NCBI GenBank assembly: GCA_024516155.1
Contig: JAJJXM010000041.1
Location: forward strand, 380,001 to 444,000
Reading direction: 5' to 3'
DNA length: 64,000 bases
Source of the DNA: Pyronema omphalodes
Lineage: Eukaryota > Ascomycota > Pezizomycetes > Pezizales > Pyronemataceae
Made by a program: the position numbers and the translations under genes. Positions within the stretch are counted from its first letter, which is position 1; each line of letters begins with the position of its first letter. The notes beneath the pieces are model-generated. The model saw nothing but the letters and a program-made list of their open reading frames with translations, did no database searches and was not told the origin of the DNA. Shown in pieces: positions 36,101 through 47,121 of this stretch.

Positions 36101-38986
36101 AACTCGGACAACATCCATTCCATTTCTAGCTTCGAATTGTTGAATTCCGGTATTGTCGAGTCTTTGCTCTCAGCTTTACAGAGTCAACCCAACATTGATA
36201 AAGCTGAAACCCGACGAGCATTCTTGGATGTTTTCATGACCCCAGGCGGAGAGGATTCGCCATTTGGAGTATTGGTTAAGAAATTGCAGGATCTGCTCAG
36301 CCGCTCTGAACACTTTGAGGTTCTTACTGTTCACCACGCTAACAGCGAGGCCAACAGAAGCAGTGCGTCCATGTTGGCTAAACAGTTGCGGTTGAAGCTC
36401 GTTGCCGGAGAGGATGATGACATGCCAAAATCATTCCGCAACATCATGGTGTCGATTCACGCCATTGCGACATTCAAGTCTCTCGATGACTATTTGAAGC
36501 CACGCATTCTTATACATCAGAGACCTAGAGCGTCAATGCGTCGTGATAGAGTGGCTGGTATTCACAACGCTCTGGCTGCTTTTGCTGCTGCTGCTGCGGC
36601 CCGCGAACACGGCGGAAGTTTAGATCGTGCCTTCCCTCCCGGCGGGTTCTCTTCAGGTATCGGTGGCCCATTTGGGGCTTCATCTTTAGCTGCAGCTTCC
36701 AGATCCGGTCGTTCATTTGCCAGACAGCCATTGGAGGCCCCCAAGACACCTACTCCTCAGAATCAGAATGAAGAGAACCTTGAGGTTATGGATGAGAGAC
36801 CAATACAGGATGACGACGATGAACATGATGACGAGGACGATGATGACGATGATGACGACATGGTTGGTATGGGAATGGAGGCCGTATTGGATGACCTTGC
36901 AAGAGGATTGGAAGAGGAGCACGAGCAGGACGAGCGAGAGCACGACGAACCAGCTTCAACAGTAAATATGGAGATGGCCCAGGGAAGATTAACAGCACGC
37001 AGAGAGGACGGTACTAAGGTGGCGACCCCATCCCAAAGTAGTACGCCAAATGTAGCTGCAACACAATCACCAAGCAGATCGGCTTCAAGACCCGCTGATG
37101 CCCCTGCAAACCCATCATCTTCCGACGATTGGCACATTGAGTTCAGCATCAACGGTCACCCTGTTTCACACGATATGACTGTTTTCAAAGCTGTCAATAT
37201 GACAATGGATGAACCGTCTTCCAAGAATATTTGGTCCCACACGCACCAGGTTAGGTTCCGCAAAGTGCCTGGACCATTACCTGCAAGTACCGGTGTATCC
37301 TCACACTCGGAGAATGCAACACCCGTTGGCGCTATTCCTGCATCACTCGGTGGCAACAGAATCACGTCGTCTATCCTTCAGTTGTTGAGCATTTTGCACG
37401 CTCTTAATGCCAATATTGACGATGTCTATCAAGATATGGAGACTGGACGACCAACGCCCCACCCCCTCAGCCAGTTTGTCAATACCAAGTTAACTGCCAA
37501 GCTTAACCGGCAATTGGAGGAGCCTCTCATTGTCAGCTCTGATTGTTTGCCTACTTGGTCTGAAGATTTGTCACGCATTTATCCGTTTTTGTTCCCCTTT
37601 GAGACTCGCTATCTATACCTGCAATCTACGTCATTTGGATATTCGAGATCAATGGCCCGATGGCAGCACATGTCCCGGGCTGGAGATGCCCGCCAAAACC
37701 GTCGCGAAGATAATAGGCCATACTTGGGACGCCTACAGCGTCAGAAAGTGAGGATCTCTAGGGAACGGTTGCTAGACTCGGCATGCAAGGTAATGGATAT
37801 TTATGGTTCATCCACTAGTACCTTGGAGATTGAGTACTTTGACGAAGTCGGAACGGGTCTTGGACCAACCCTCGAGTTTTACGCCAACGTATCGAAGGCA
37901 TTTGCTCAGAAGCATCTCAAACTCTGGCGCGGTAGCGACGCTAGGGGACCTAACCCATATATCACTGAAGTCAATGGCTTGTTCCCGGCCCCTATGGACG
38001 AGAAGGCGGCCGAGTCAGAATCTGGCAAGCAGATCTTGAAGAATTTCAAGGTGATCGGAAAATTTGTTGCCCGGTCGATGATCGATTCTCGCATAATCGA
38101 TATTTGGTTCAATCCGACATTCTTCCGTACCGGCACCGACGATGCACCTGTTCCTCCCTCCCTAGGAGCTGTGAATTCCGTCGACTCTGACCTTGGTTCC
38201 CGGCTCAAGACTCTTCGCAAGTTTGTGGCGGCGAAGAAGGAGATTGAAAACAACCCGGCCTTTACTACATACGACAAAGACCAAGCTTTGAGAGAGCTCC
38301 GGATTAATGGCGAACGTGTAGAGGACTGGTGTCTTGATTTTATTTGTCCTGGATATGATGAAATTGAACTCATCCCCAATGGAGCCAACACTCCTGTTAC
38401 AATCTACAACGTCGAGGAGTACATTGGCAAGGTTATCGATATGACTGTTGGAAGCGGTGTGAAGCGTCAGGTTGAGGCGTTCCGTGCTGGATTCACCGAG
38501 GTATTCCCTTATAACGCACTTCGGTCGTTTACTCCTAGCGAGCTCGTTATGCTCTTTGGTAGAACTGAGGAGGACTGGTCGCTTGAAAACATCACCGATT
38601 CTATTAAGGCGGATCATGGTTTCAATATGGACAGCCCAAGCATTCGTAACTTGCTCCAGGTTATGAGCGAATACAATGTTACGGAGCGCCGCCAGTTCTT
38701 ACAGTTTGTTACCGGTAGTCCGAAGTTGCCTATTGGAGGTTTGTACACTCTCTCCTTTCTAACCGTAATATTGGCTAACTCTTCAATAGGTTTCAAAGCT
38801 CTACAGCCGATGCTGACTGTAGTCTGCAAGCCTGCAGAACCTCCTTACACTTCCGACGATTACCTCCCTAGTGTCATGACTTGTGTCAACTACCTCAAAA
38901 TGCCGGATTACTCTAGTATCGATATCCTGCGCGAGAAGCTTGCATATTCCATGACCGAGGGTGCTGGTGCATTCCATCTCTCTTGA
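33155..38986 (+). CDS. ufd4: HECT E3 ubiquitin ligase Ufd4 (TRIP12-like)
   Basis: Ubiquitin-protein ligase of the ubiquitin-fusion-degradation and N-degron pathways. Six exons: 33155-33690, 33744-33871, 33956-34629, 34686-35307, 35358-38738 and 38790-38986, giving 1845 aa. The first 220 residues are Ala/Ser/Thr-rich and disordered, followed by an acidic run (about 265-305). An armadillo/HEAT-like region spans about 310-780 (e.g. LRKRDDPNKQFEALNDLAEL, NMGIVDTLYQIL). A second acidic stretch lies near 1130-1150. The HECT domain spans about 1440-1845 (TLEIEYFDEVGTGLGPTLEF; SVMTCVNYLKMPDYSS), with catalytic Cys1812, 33 residues before the end, and terminal FHLS. The last intron is 51 nt with no in-frame stop, so the unspliced reading stays open. 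A Met at 33943 lies in intron 2 and is not the start by my model, though it would give a shorter N terminus. First-exon assignment rests on frame and splice signals. Confidence 0.94.
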
Positions 38987-39922
38987 GCATAACAAAAATA
39001 CTCCTTTCATATTTCGAGCGAAGCACAGCGAGATAGTAACAATATGGATAGAAGATGGCTGTGCTTGGGTTTATGGGAATTTGCTTTTCGTTTTTTACTT
39101 TTTTTTACTGGTTTTAGTTGGTAGCTGCAATGGGTTTGTTTTGTTGTTTTTATTGCTTTGAGTGTTGGTGTCTTGTTTTTTTTTTCCTTTACACCTTTGT
39201 CATTTACATACTGTAACTTGTCACTCCACTATACCATTATTGTTGTGTTTTTTTTTTGCTTCCATAAGTTTGAGTATACCCGTAGTGTTTGTCTTCCCAT
39301 TCGGATGGAAGACCAAATAAGCAAAAATAAGATATCCACCAAGATGGTTGGATGGAGTTGAGGATACTGAGATGCTATTTAAATAAACATTACCATAGCT
39401 TTTGTTGGCCTGTTTTCTAGATGTGGCTTTCATAGGAAATTACAATTAATACACATTTGTTTTGTAAAATATTCCTTTGTGCTGATTGATGCCGGGTTTC
39501 CTTGGGTATAACGTGGAGTTGGGAACTAGTTGGTGAGAGTGTGCTTGCGGATGGAATTGTCAATACCGCTCTGTGAAAGACAGAAAAGATTGTCTAGATT
39601 GCAGAAGAATATTAATATATGGTATCCGTAGGGGAATTCTTTTGCCCTTCGAACTGCGAACTTCAAACTTCGAACTTCAATCTTATCTCACGAGTCATGA
39701 ATCATGAATCACGAACCACGACGCATATACCCTCGAGTTATGCACCACAATTCACAATGCATAAACCCTCACGGTAAAATAAATCTATGCACCATATCAG
39801 AGCCGCTGGTTGATGGGTTTTGGAAGATGGTCTGTGGGTATGTTACATCATATACTTGCTTTTCGGGTTTGTGAATCTTCGTTTTCTTGTTTTTTTATAT
39901 CTTTCGATTGTCACTTTGATTT
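38987..39922. other. ufd4 3' flank
   Basis: T-rich downstream region with T-runs (about 39096, 39176 and 39249), probably including the ufd4 3' untranslated region. Short CGAACTTC and ATGAATCA-type repeats lie at about 39650-39720. No gene. Confidence 0.45.
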
Positions 39923-40040
39923 GAAAGAGTGGAAAGAGTGGAAAGAGTGGAAAGAGTGGAAAGAGGGGAAAGAGTGGAAAGAGCGGAAAGAGTGGAAAGA
40001 GTGGAAAGAGTGGAAAGAGTGGAAAGAGTGGAAAGAGCGG
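39923..40040. repeat. 9-bp tandem array, GAGTGGAAA
   Basis: About 13 copies, three carrying a base change (GGGG or GAGC). Its KEW-type translation is an artefact. Confidence 0.95.
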
Positions 40041-40080
40041 GTCAAGAGATGGGTGAAGGGAGATAGAGTGTGGACTGGGC

Positions 40081-40248
40081 TGTGGACTGTGGACTGTGGA
40101 CTGTGGACTGTGGACTGTGGACTGTGGACTGTGGACTGTGGACTGTGGACTGTGGACTGTGGACTGTGGACTGTGGACTGTGGACTGTGGACTGTGGACT
40201 GTGGACTGTGGACTGTGGACTGTGGACTGTGGACTGTGGACTGTGGAC
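40081..40248. repeat. 7-bp tandem array, TGTGGAC
   Basis: 24 essentially perfect copies. Because seven is not a multiple of three every frame cycles through the same 7-residue repeat (LWTVDCG on plus) without a stop, creating long false open frames on both strands. Confidence 0.97.
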
Positions 40249-41336
40249 CACTTTCAACAGCACGATCTCGGGAACTTAACATCTCGGAAAGGATACGAAA
40301 TCTTTGTGGGAAAAGTTATATAATGCATGTATTTGTCTGTATAGCTGTGTGTTGTGTGTCGTGTGCTCGTGGGAATATGTTGATGTTGTTGTGGTGGATT
40401 TATGACTTGTGGTGATGTAGGCTTTGGGATTTGGAGGATGGAGGATGATGATGGTGATGGTGATGGTGGGATTTCGATGCAAGATTGGATATTGGATATT
40501 GGATATTGGATATTGGCGATTAGGGGTTGGTACCTAGGGGTTTTGAGCTGCCCTGGATGCTCAGGGGGGTTTGGTAAGTGGGTTTTGTAAGTGGTGGAGG
40601 CTTTGGGGTGCGTGCCTTTTTTTTCTGTATTTCGTTTTTTGAATGGTATATTGAATAACATTACGCGAAGGGGTATCTTGGATATTTCGATGTCTTGACG
40701 GGAGCATCCTGCATAATTTCCGTAGAAACGAATACTTATTTGATCGTTTGGATCATAAATATAATACCCTTGTCGGGCTGTAGGCAAATGGTGATCTTGT
40801 TTTTGATTATGCTACGCTGGATTTGAGTTTTTTTCTTTCTTCTATGACATGTACGAGTATGTACTCTTTGTGTTGTGTATGTAAGAGCTTGTTTATGGGA
40901 AGGGTTGGCGAATGTTAGAATGGTTGACGCTTATGATGCGAAGATCTATCATGGGCGCTTTGGGTGGATATTACGCAGAGTCACTTTCTTCATAATAGTT
41001 ATGGGTATGTTTAGAGGTTGAAGGATGTGTACGAAAGTCTAGGTGTTGGCCGAAGCTGGTTCCTTGTATCCAAAGTTTCCAGCTTTCTGGATTTCTCTGG
41101 GAGTATTACGCAAACCCTCCAACTATGAACTGTCAAGTCATTCGGAATAAGTTTAACAATCAACATATTTTGAGCTCTGTTTTCCTCATAGTCTATGACT
41201 CGTGTTTCCTATAATCCCTGCTGTAAGCTCCCTTTGCCAAGCATTGCTAACCCTCCCGCCTCACCCCTCCTCCGGGTGCCAGCACAGGCTCGCGAATCCG
41301 AATTCACGACTCCCAAGAACCATATCAACAACAATC
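40249..41336. other. cap1 upstream region
   Basis: Contains a GATGGT run (about 40443-40468), a 9-bp ATTGGATAT repeat (about 40484-40514), and the presumed cap1 promoter, which is pyrimidine-rich at about 41205-41275. No gene is supportable; a 177-codon minus-strand frame at 40254-40787 is low-complexity. Confidence 0.45.
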
Positions 41337-42420
41337 ATGTCGACCGACGCCATTGAGACAGTTTCCGGCTTCATCCTCGATGCTCCACCAGGAGAGGTGA
41401 GATAATCCTATTCAAGTCTTCGGCACCACTAACCCCCAGATAGCTCAAAGACGTCCTATCCGGTACCTTCATCCAGCATCCACCATCCAGTTCATCCCGA
41501 GCTTACCCTTCACCTTAGACGTTAAAGCACTTATCGGAGACGACGATGAAATTGTTCAAGAGCTTATCCCCGCGGTTGCACAATACAACAAGGAGCAGCT
41601 AGTGGTTGTTAAGCTTCCCGGAAGTAGTGTACTCGTATGATCAACATAACATCTATCATGGAGCTTCTTACAGTATACTGATTACTATCAGGTTCCTGTC
41701 AGCGATGCAAACGAGCTTGACGATGGGCGCTTCTTTGATGTCGAGAGCTCAAGTTCCTTCACCTTCGACCATTTGAACCAGAAAGCTTCCAATGTTCAAA
41801 GCTGGACTTTGGAGTCTCAGAATGCTGACTTGATGTATGTTTACCATGTTTACCATGTTTACATTTAACCTAGCCTATATATTATCCGAAACCAACGCGA
41901 CTGACATGATATCTACTATAGCAAATCCCTCGTTAAAGTCACCTCCGCCCACGTCTCCGAGCACTACCCCTCTAACCCCGCCTTCACTGTCGCCCCTGTC
42001 GATAACGACTCCAAGGTCGCCATTAACCTTACCGGCGCAAAGTTCTCGCCTGCCAACTACTGGAACGGACGATGGCGCAGCATGTACATTTTCGACCCAT
42101 CCACGAACATGCTTACTGGAGATATTAAGGTTGATGTGCACTACTACGAAGATGGTAACGTGCGACTGCTGAGCAAGAACACTGTCGAGATTGAGATTCC
42201 TGGAGGATCTGCCAGTGAGATTATCAAGGCGATTTCCAAGAAGGAGAAGGATTACCAGGCGTCTTTGAATGAGGAGTTTGAGACGATGAACCAGGGCGCT
42301 TTCAAGGCTTTGAGAAGACAGTTACCGGTTACTAGACAGAAGATTGATTGGCAAAAGATTGGAAGTTATAGATTGGGACAGAAGGTGGGATTGTTTCCTA
42401 CACACCAGGCACAGGAGTAA
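41337..42420 (+). CDS. cap1: F-actin-capping protein subunit alpha
   Basis: Alpha subunit of the heterodimeric capping protein that blocks actin filament barbed ends at cortical patches. Five exons: 41337-41396, 41444-41462, 41519-41634, 41692-41834 and 41922-42420, giving 278 aa, normal for fungal Cap1. Exon 2 is only 19 nt (LKDVLS plus one base), needed to join the frames. Family hallmarks are the early DDD-x-I-V-Q segment, and the signature YWNGRWRSMYIFDP followed by GDIKVDVHYYEDGNVRL, then NTVEIEIPGG and a C-terminal helix (ALRRQLPVTRQKIDWQKI) ending GLFPTHQAQE. Start context ACAATCATGTC fits. It converges on sft1 with 306 bp between stop codons. Confidence 0.95.
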
Positions 42421-42726
42421 GTTAATGGCAGAGAAGAGGAGGGGGGATGAAGAAGGGAAGGAATATCGTAGAACGTGTATATCTTCAGGATACATTAGGT
42501 CAATAATACAGCAATACATCATCATAGTACACCAAAACAAACTTGAAACATCTCTTAAAAGCACGCAGGCACGCACGCACGCAATGCAGTATGCAATATG
42601 CAATTCAAACGCCCCCAAAATAAGCCAAAATAAAGCTAATACCCCTGAAATCGCACTCCTTCTCATCCGTCATCTCCACCCTCTTATATCATCTCTACCA
42701 AGCAGCCTCCAAACGCCTCCTTAGCC

Positions 42727-43316
42727 CTATGCAGGACCCCCCGCCATCCACCCCCAAATCCACCACAACCCAATAACACTCCCAACAATTATCCCAGCCA
42801 ACTTCAAGGTCGAAAGCTTAGTCCCACTAGCCCCCATAACCCGAACTCTTCCTATTGAACCACGCAACCCGGATCCAAGGTTCGCAAACACATTCGAGGT
42901 GTTTTCAATTAGCGAATGGTCTTGTGCGGAGTTTCGGATGTCGACTGTAACCTCGTGGAGTGCGTTGACTTTGGTTCGTAGCGATTCTAGGAGGGCGTTG
43001 TTTTGTCTATATAGAAAGAAGGAGAGAGGTTGGTTTGTTAGACTGTGTTTCTGTGTTTCTTGGAACCTGGGGGATGGGAGAAAATTGTGGAGTTTGTGGA
43101 GTTTGTGGAGTTTGTGGAGTTTGTGGAGATTGGAATATAGATAATGGATAATGGATAATGGATAATGCATTACTGGGCTTGGAGAACTTTCTGAAGTCTT
43201 TAACCCCGAAAGTTTAAAGACGCGTATGGTGGCTAATCCAACGTTACGGATCGTAATGACTGGGTTATAGCATGATGTAAAGGGAATAAAACTAACCGCT
43301 CGCGTTCGTAGGCCAT
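42727..43316 (-). CDS. sft1: Golgi Qc-SNARE Sft1 (Bet1-like)
   Basis: Small SNARE acting in intra-Golgi retrograde transport. Two exons, 43316-43297 and 43006-42727, give 99 aa, near the yeast length. Exon 1 is only 20 nt and encodes MAYERE plus two bases of Arg; the 290-nt intron (donor GTTAGT, acceptor TATAG) rejoins in phase 2. The SNARE helix runs ERQNNALLESLRTKVNALHE and onward to about residue 65, with VTVDIRNSAQDHSLIENTSN resembling Bet1/Sft1. A C-terminal membrane anchor (LAGIIVGSVIGLWWIWGWM) follows a short linker. The intron contains tandem repeats (43086-43165). The very short first exon rests on frame, donor and family similarity. Confidence 0.85.
43086..43165. repeat. Minisatellites inside the sft1 intron
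   Basis: About five copies of a 9-bp unit (TTTGTGGAG, 43086-43129) are followed by about three and a half copies of a 7-bp unit (ATAATGG, 43141-43165). Both are within the single intron of sft1 and explain its unusual length. Confidence 0.9.
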
Positions 43317-45710
43317 GATATCCATCTTGTCTTAGTGGGTTATGCTTTCTGTTGGTTTACTTCGTTTTATTTCGTCTTGCGCGTTTCGCTTTAGCTTTCG
43401 GGTTTCGTGTTGCGCTTTAGCTTTGACTTTTACTTCTGCTGTTCGGGTCTCTGGGTGTGCTGGGTTTGCTTTCGGTGTCGGTGTCGGTGTCGGTATACTC
43501 GGGTCGTGGGCGCTGAGTTGCGAGCGCCGTCGGGTGCGGGTTCGGTGGACTGTGTTCGAGTTCGGTGGGTTGTATGTAGTTCTAGTAGTTCTGGTCGCGA
43601 TGCGCTGCCGGCTGTGCGGTAGGTAGGTCGTGATGTAATACTGATCACAGCGAAGGTTGTAAGTGGCTGGTGTAGTTGCATGTAACGATGATATGTATGG
43701 TGCCGTAAGCTACCTTACCTATGGTTCGAAAGACGCCAGGAACGCTATGTCACTCCATACATACATAGTTCCTGGCTTCCAGTGGATTCTGGTTGGTTGT
43801 TGTGGTAGGGGACTACATGGGGCTAGGAGATGTGACAGGGGTTGAGAGGGAGGGGGATTGGGAGACTGCGGGAGGGACACGTGATATGCTTTTGAGTTAT
43901 CCTGCATCGGATTGGTTTATGTATTGATCGATTGATTCTTGTTGGACTTGCATCAGAATCATCACCAAGATTGTATATGTTATACATATTTCCCACTAAA
44001 AATTTTATACATGTGAGGAATCTATACAGTGGCCATAACGATCATTTGAGTAAAATTATGTTTTATAATATGGTGTCCATAGCATCTGTAACGTGTTTAG
44101 ATATTCCACTATCATGGAAACTTTTACAAGCGAGTGTATAGTGTTTTTGGAAAACATATATTTATTTACGATCTTCTCTCTTTATTCCCATAAGCGCGCC
44201 ACATTTCTTTATTACATATTCCTTCCCCCCTCAATTAAAGAATCCAACTACATAGTTCTTCAGTACAAGTGATTTCAATCATCTTCCGTCAACCCACTCG
44301 TGATTTGTACATCAACCTCCCGATCCATTCAACATAGAATTCTTCAATGTATGCCACATCAATTGCTTGTTCATTGGAAAAAGTAATTAATAACAATAAT
44401 AACACAGTGCCAGATCAGCTATCGAAATGGATGGAAGAATAGCAGTGGGTTGCATTTGAGCGGGTCAGCTTTTTGGCATTCATCTGAAAATCTTCTCTGT
44501 CATTATTTGTTGGTATTGTAAGACCAGCCCATCGCAGACATTCACGTATCGGCAAATCCTCCAGGATATCTCCTTACCAACCTCGTTGTAAACGTAAGTA
44601 AGTGATGAGTGATCTGGTTTCAGTATTATCAAGGATGTGATTCCGGCATGGTGATATACATTTAAAACTTGATGGTGATCCTGTATTATTGGAGTTATGT
44701 GAAACTGCAACCAGTTGTTGAGCATTCCGCAATGAGCTTGTCAAGATCCGAGACAACTGTAGCACACCACCTGTATTATCGGCATCTGTATTATCGGCAT
44801 CTGCTTCATGTTGCTCTCTGTCCTCATCATCGTGAAATGTCCTGAATGCTTCTGTAGGTAATACATATGGCAATAGGTTTTTCTGCTCTTTCACCAGTAA
44901 CCCGTTACGTATGTTGACATTGGCAGAAACCTTTGATTTAGCCGTGGTATTTTATCATCCCACAGAAGCATTCCATGGGCTATTGCCAGCACACGTCCAG
45001 GGGGCCGGTGTGGCGTCGACGGTATGTAGGCAAGCACGGAGATTGGCATACCGGCGCCCATAGAAACGTGACTCGTAATAGAACGTGATTGTGAGTAGGT
45101 TAGTGTATATACGCTGAAAGTCGTCTTCGGTAAAAGTGTATTATTCCAGAAGAATAATGCTCTTAATGAGGTGGAGAAATCCTTTATAATCTTCTTCCGG
45201 CAGTGAGGTTGACAGAAATACAGGACCTCCGTGTTTGGCTATAGCTACCCATTCCGCTGCCTTTAGATGTATAGCAGAGTCATCGCAATCTTGCTGAGAT
45301 AATAAGGAAATGTCCTTGTAACAATGGGTGGGTGTAAAGAAGCGGACCGCGAGCTGCAAGAGGCTGGATCATTGCGGTAATCTCAGCTTCTGCATATTTT
45401 TCCTCCAGCGATAAGTTCCCAAGTGGGATTACAGTGTAAAAATTAACAATATTTATGGTAGTGATTATTACTTTCCTGACTGCAAGTTTAAAGTACGTAA
45501 TGTAGTTGCAACTTGCGATATGGCGATAACTGAGATGGAAAGGCGATGTTGTAGCTTGCTGTTTGACAAAATCCGGTTAACACATTACATCGCCGTGTTG
45601 CGCTATTGACGGTCTTCGATTGGAACTGAAGTTTTCCATGGTGAAATTTCCGGGGGATTCGAAACGGGTTACGTCGGTTGTCGAATTTCATAATTTGCAT
45701 TGTTTATCGG
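43317..45710. other. 2.4-kb intergenic stretch
   Basis: First 300 bp is the sft1 upstream region, with GTTCGG/GGTGTC-type repeats (about 43440-43500). A two-copy 15-bp direct repeat (ATCTGTATTATCGGC) lies near 44769-44802. Remaining open frames are unsupported. Confidence 0.4.
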
Positions 45711-45811
45711 AGTTAATTAAAACGCAGCCATGTGGCTTATAGTAGTTACTTCATCATAGTTGATTAAAACGTAGCCATGTGGCTTTAAGCTTATAGTAGT
45801 TACTTTATCAT
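45711..45811. repeat. AGCCATGTGGCT repeat family, two tandem copies
   Basis: Two units start AGTTRATTAAAACGYAGCCA at 45711 and 45758 and share AGCCATGTGGCT, ATAGTAGTTACTT and ATCAT. The second has a 7-bp insertion (TTAAGCT). A third partial AGTTGAT begins at 45812. Related copies in inverse orientation lie at 58871 and 59106. Confidence 0.85.
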
Positions 45812-46098
45812 AGTTGATATATACCCCAAATCGTGTCGTATATGTCTGTCGGCAGAGTACTTAAATTCCCACGAACAATACGTCGGAGCGTCAGCCTCGG
45901 AGGATCGAAGAAGGTAACAAGTTCGACGCATGGAAAAGCCTGGAGCAATAGACTGGAGTCGAACGAGAGGGCAAGATGTAAAGATGGAGATAGAAAGATG
46001 GAAGTGGAGATACCAGGGAATGAATTGGATAAAGAACTACATAGGATCTACATACAACGACAGTCGACAGAAGGGGACATAAGGAGGTGCATGTGCGC

Positions 46099-46369
46099 TA
46101 ACTTCTAACTTCTAACTTCTAACTTCTAACTTCTAACTTCTAACTTCTAACTTCTAACTTCTAACTTCTAACTTCTAACTTCTAACTTCTAACTTCTAAC
46201 TTCTAACTTCTAACTTCTAACTTCTAACCTCTAACTTCTAACCTCTAACTTCTAACTTCTAACTTCTAACTTCTAACTTCTAACTTCTAACTTCTAACTT
46301 CTAGCTTCTAACTTCTAACTTCTAACTTCTAGCTTCTGGCTTCTAGCTTCTGGCTTCTGGCTTCTAGCT
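46099..46369. repeat. 7-bp tandem array, TAACTTC
   Basis: About 38 copies, nearly perfect for 220 bp, then degenerating at the right end to TAGCTTC and TGGCTTC. Not coding. Confidence 0.97.
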
Positions 46370-46920
46370 CCCTTTTAAGGTAACATCCATCTTCAGGCTC
46401 CATCTACAGTCACAGAGAGAATACGGCCGGCTCTACTGTTTACAGGCTGGAACTTGAATAAAATAAATATTATAAATATTATACACTTCAAGGACTTGGG
46501 ATTATGGAATATGCAGTGGGTAGGAAAACTGCAAGCTGTAGCCGTTTCTGACATGTTGGTACTGTTACAAAAGAGCGAAGAACACTGCCGTTTTCTTTAA
46601 AGGTTGATCTATAAGGAAAGGAAGCAGGCTATGTATTATAACGCAAGTGTTATTATCTAGCAGCCATTCTCCCAGCTTTGATATTATGCTAGATTCCAGC
46701 TTACTAATAGATACATATATAACAATTGCTTCTGCTTATATCGTCTCGTCTAGTAATGACAATATTGTTTCGGATATGCTGCCGGTCGATAGGTGGACGG
46801 TTTTTGTTATGATGTTCTGGATTTTATATAATAATCATCAGCGCTTTGAATAATGTTTAGAAGCGCCGATCTCTAAATACATTTCTGGTGATAGGATGCT
46901 GGAAAACTCTACAGGGTAAT
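46370..46920. other. Intergenic, left of MITE
   Basis: AT-rich sequence without a recognisable feature up to the MITE boundary. Confidence 0.4.
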
Positions 46921-47121
46921 GGAGGACTTCCCATCGCTCTATTGGGGGTGGAAAGAACAACCTCAACTTCATCTATTCGATAGCAATAGAAAATCTGAAT
47001 AGACAGGGGGGTAGGGACCCCCCTGTCTATCCTGGTGCTCTATTCGCATTCTATAGAAAATATTTTTTTGTGGTGAAATGGACTCTCACATCCGTTGCTA
47101 TAGAGCGATGGGAAGTCCTCC
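46921..47121. mobile_element. MITE, 201 bp, with 22-bp perfect TIRs
   Basis: The left end GGAGGACTTCCCATCGCTCT… (46921-46942) and right end (47100-47121) are perfect 22-bp reverse complements. The element is flanked by AAT on both sides (46918-46920 and 47122-47124), a possible 3-bp target duplication. In the centre ATAGACAGGGGGG (46999-47011) pairs perfectly with CCCCCCTGTCTAT (47018-47030) around a 6-nt loop. Two related direct repeats (46972-46994 and 47036-47062) flank that hairpin. It has no coding capacity. TIRs, small size and 3-bp duplication suggest a non-autonomous DNA transposon, possibly PIF/Harbinger-like, though superfamily is uncertain. Confidence 0.88.

Noticed and set aside
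36763..37152. Minus-strand Ser-rich frame
   Set aside because: Antisense of the acidic stretch in ufd4.
40078..40282. Long open frames on both strands through the TGTGGAC array
   Set aside because: A 7-bp stop-free unit keeps all frames open; the translation is a pure 7-residue repeat with no flanking gene structure.
40254..40787. 177-codon minus-strand frame
   Set aside because: Its second half is translation of GATGGT and ATTGGATAT low complexity.
46099..46369. CRISPR-like array
   Set aside because: Units are contiguous with no spacers and the genome is eukaryotic.
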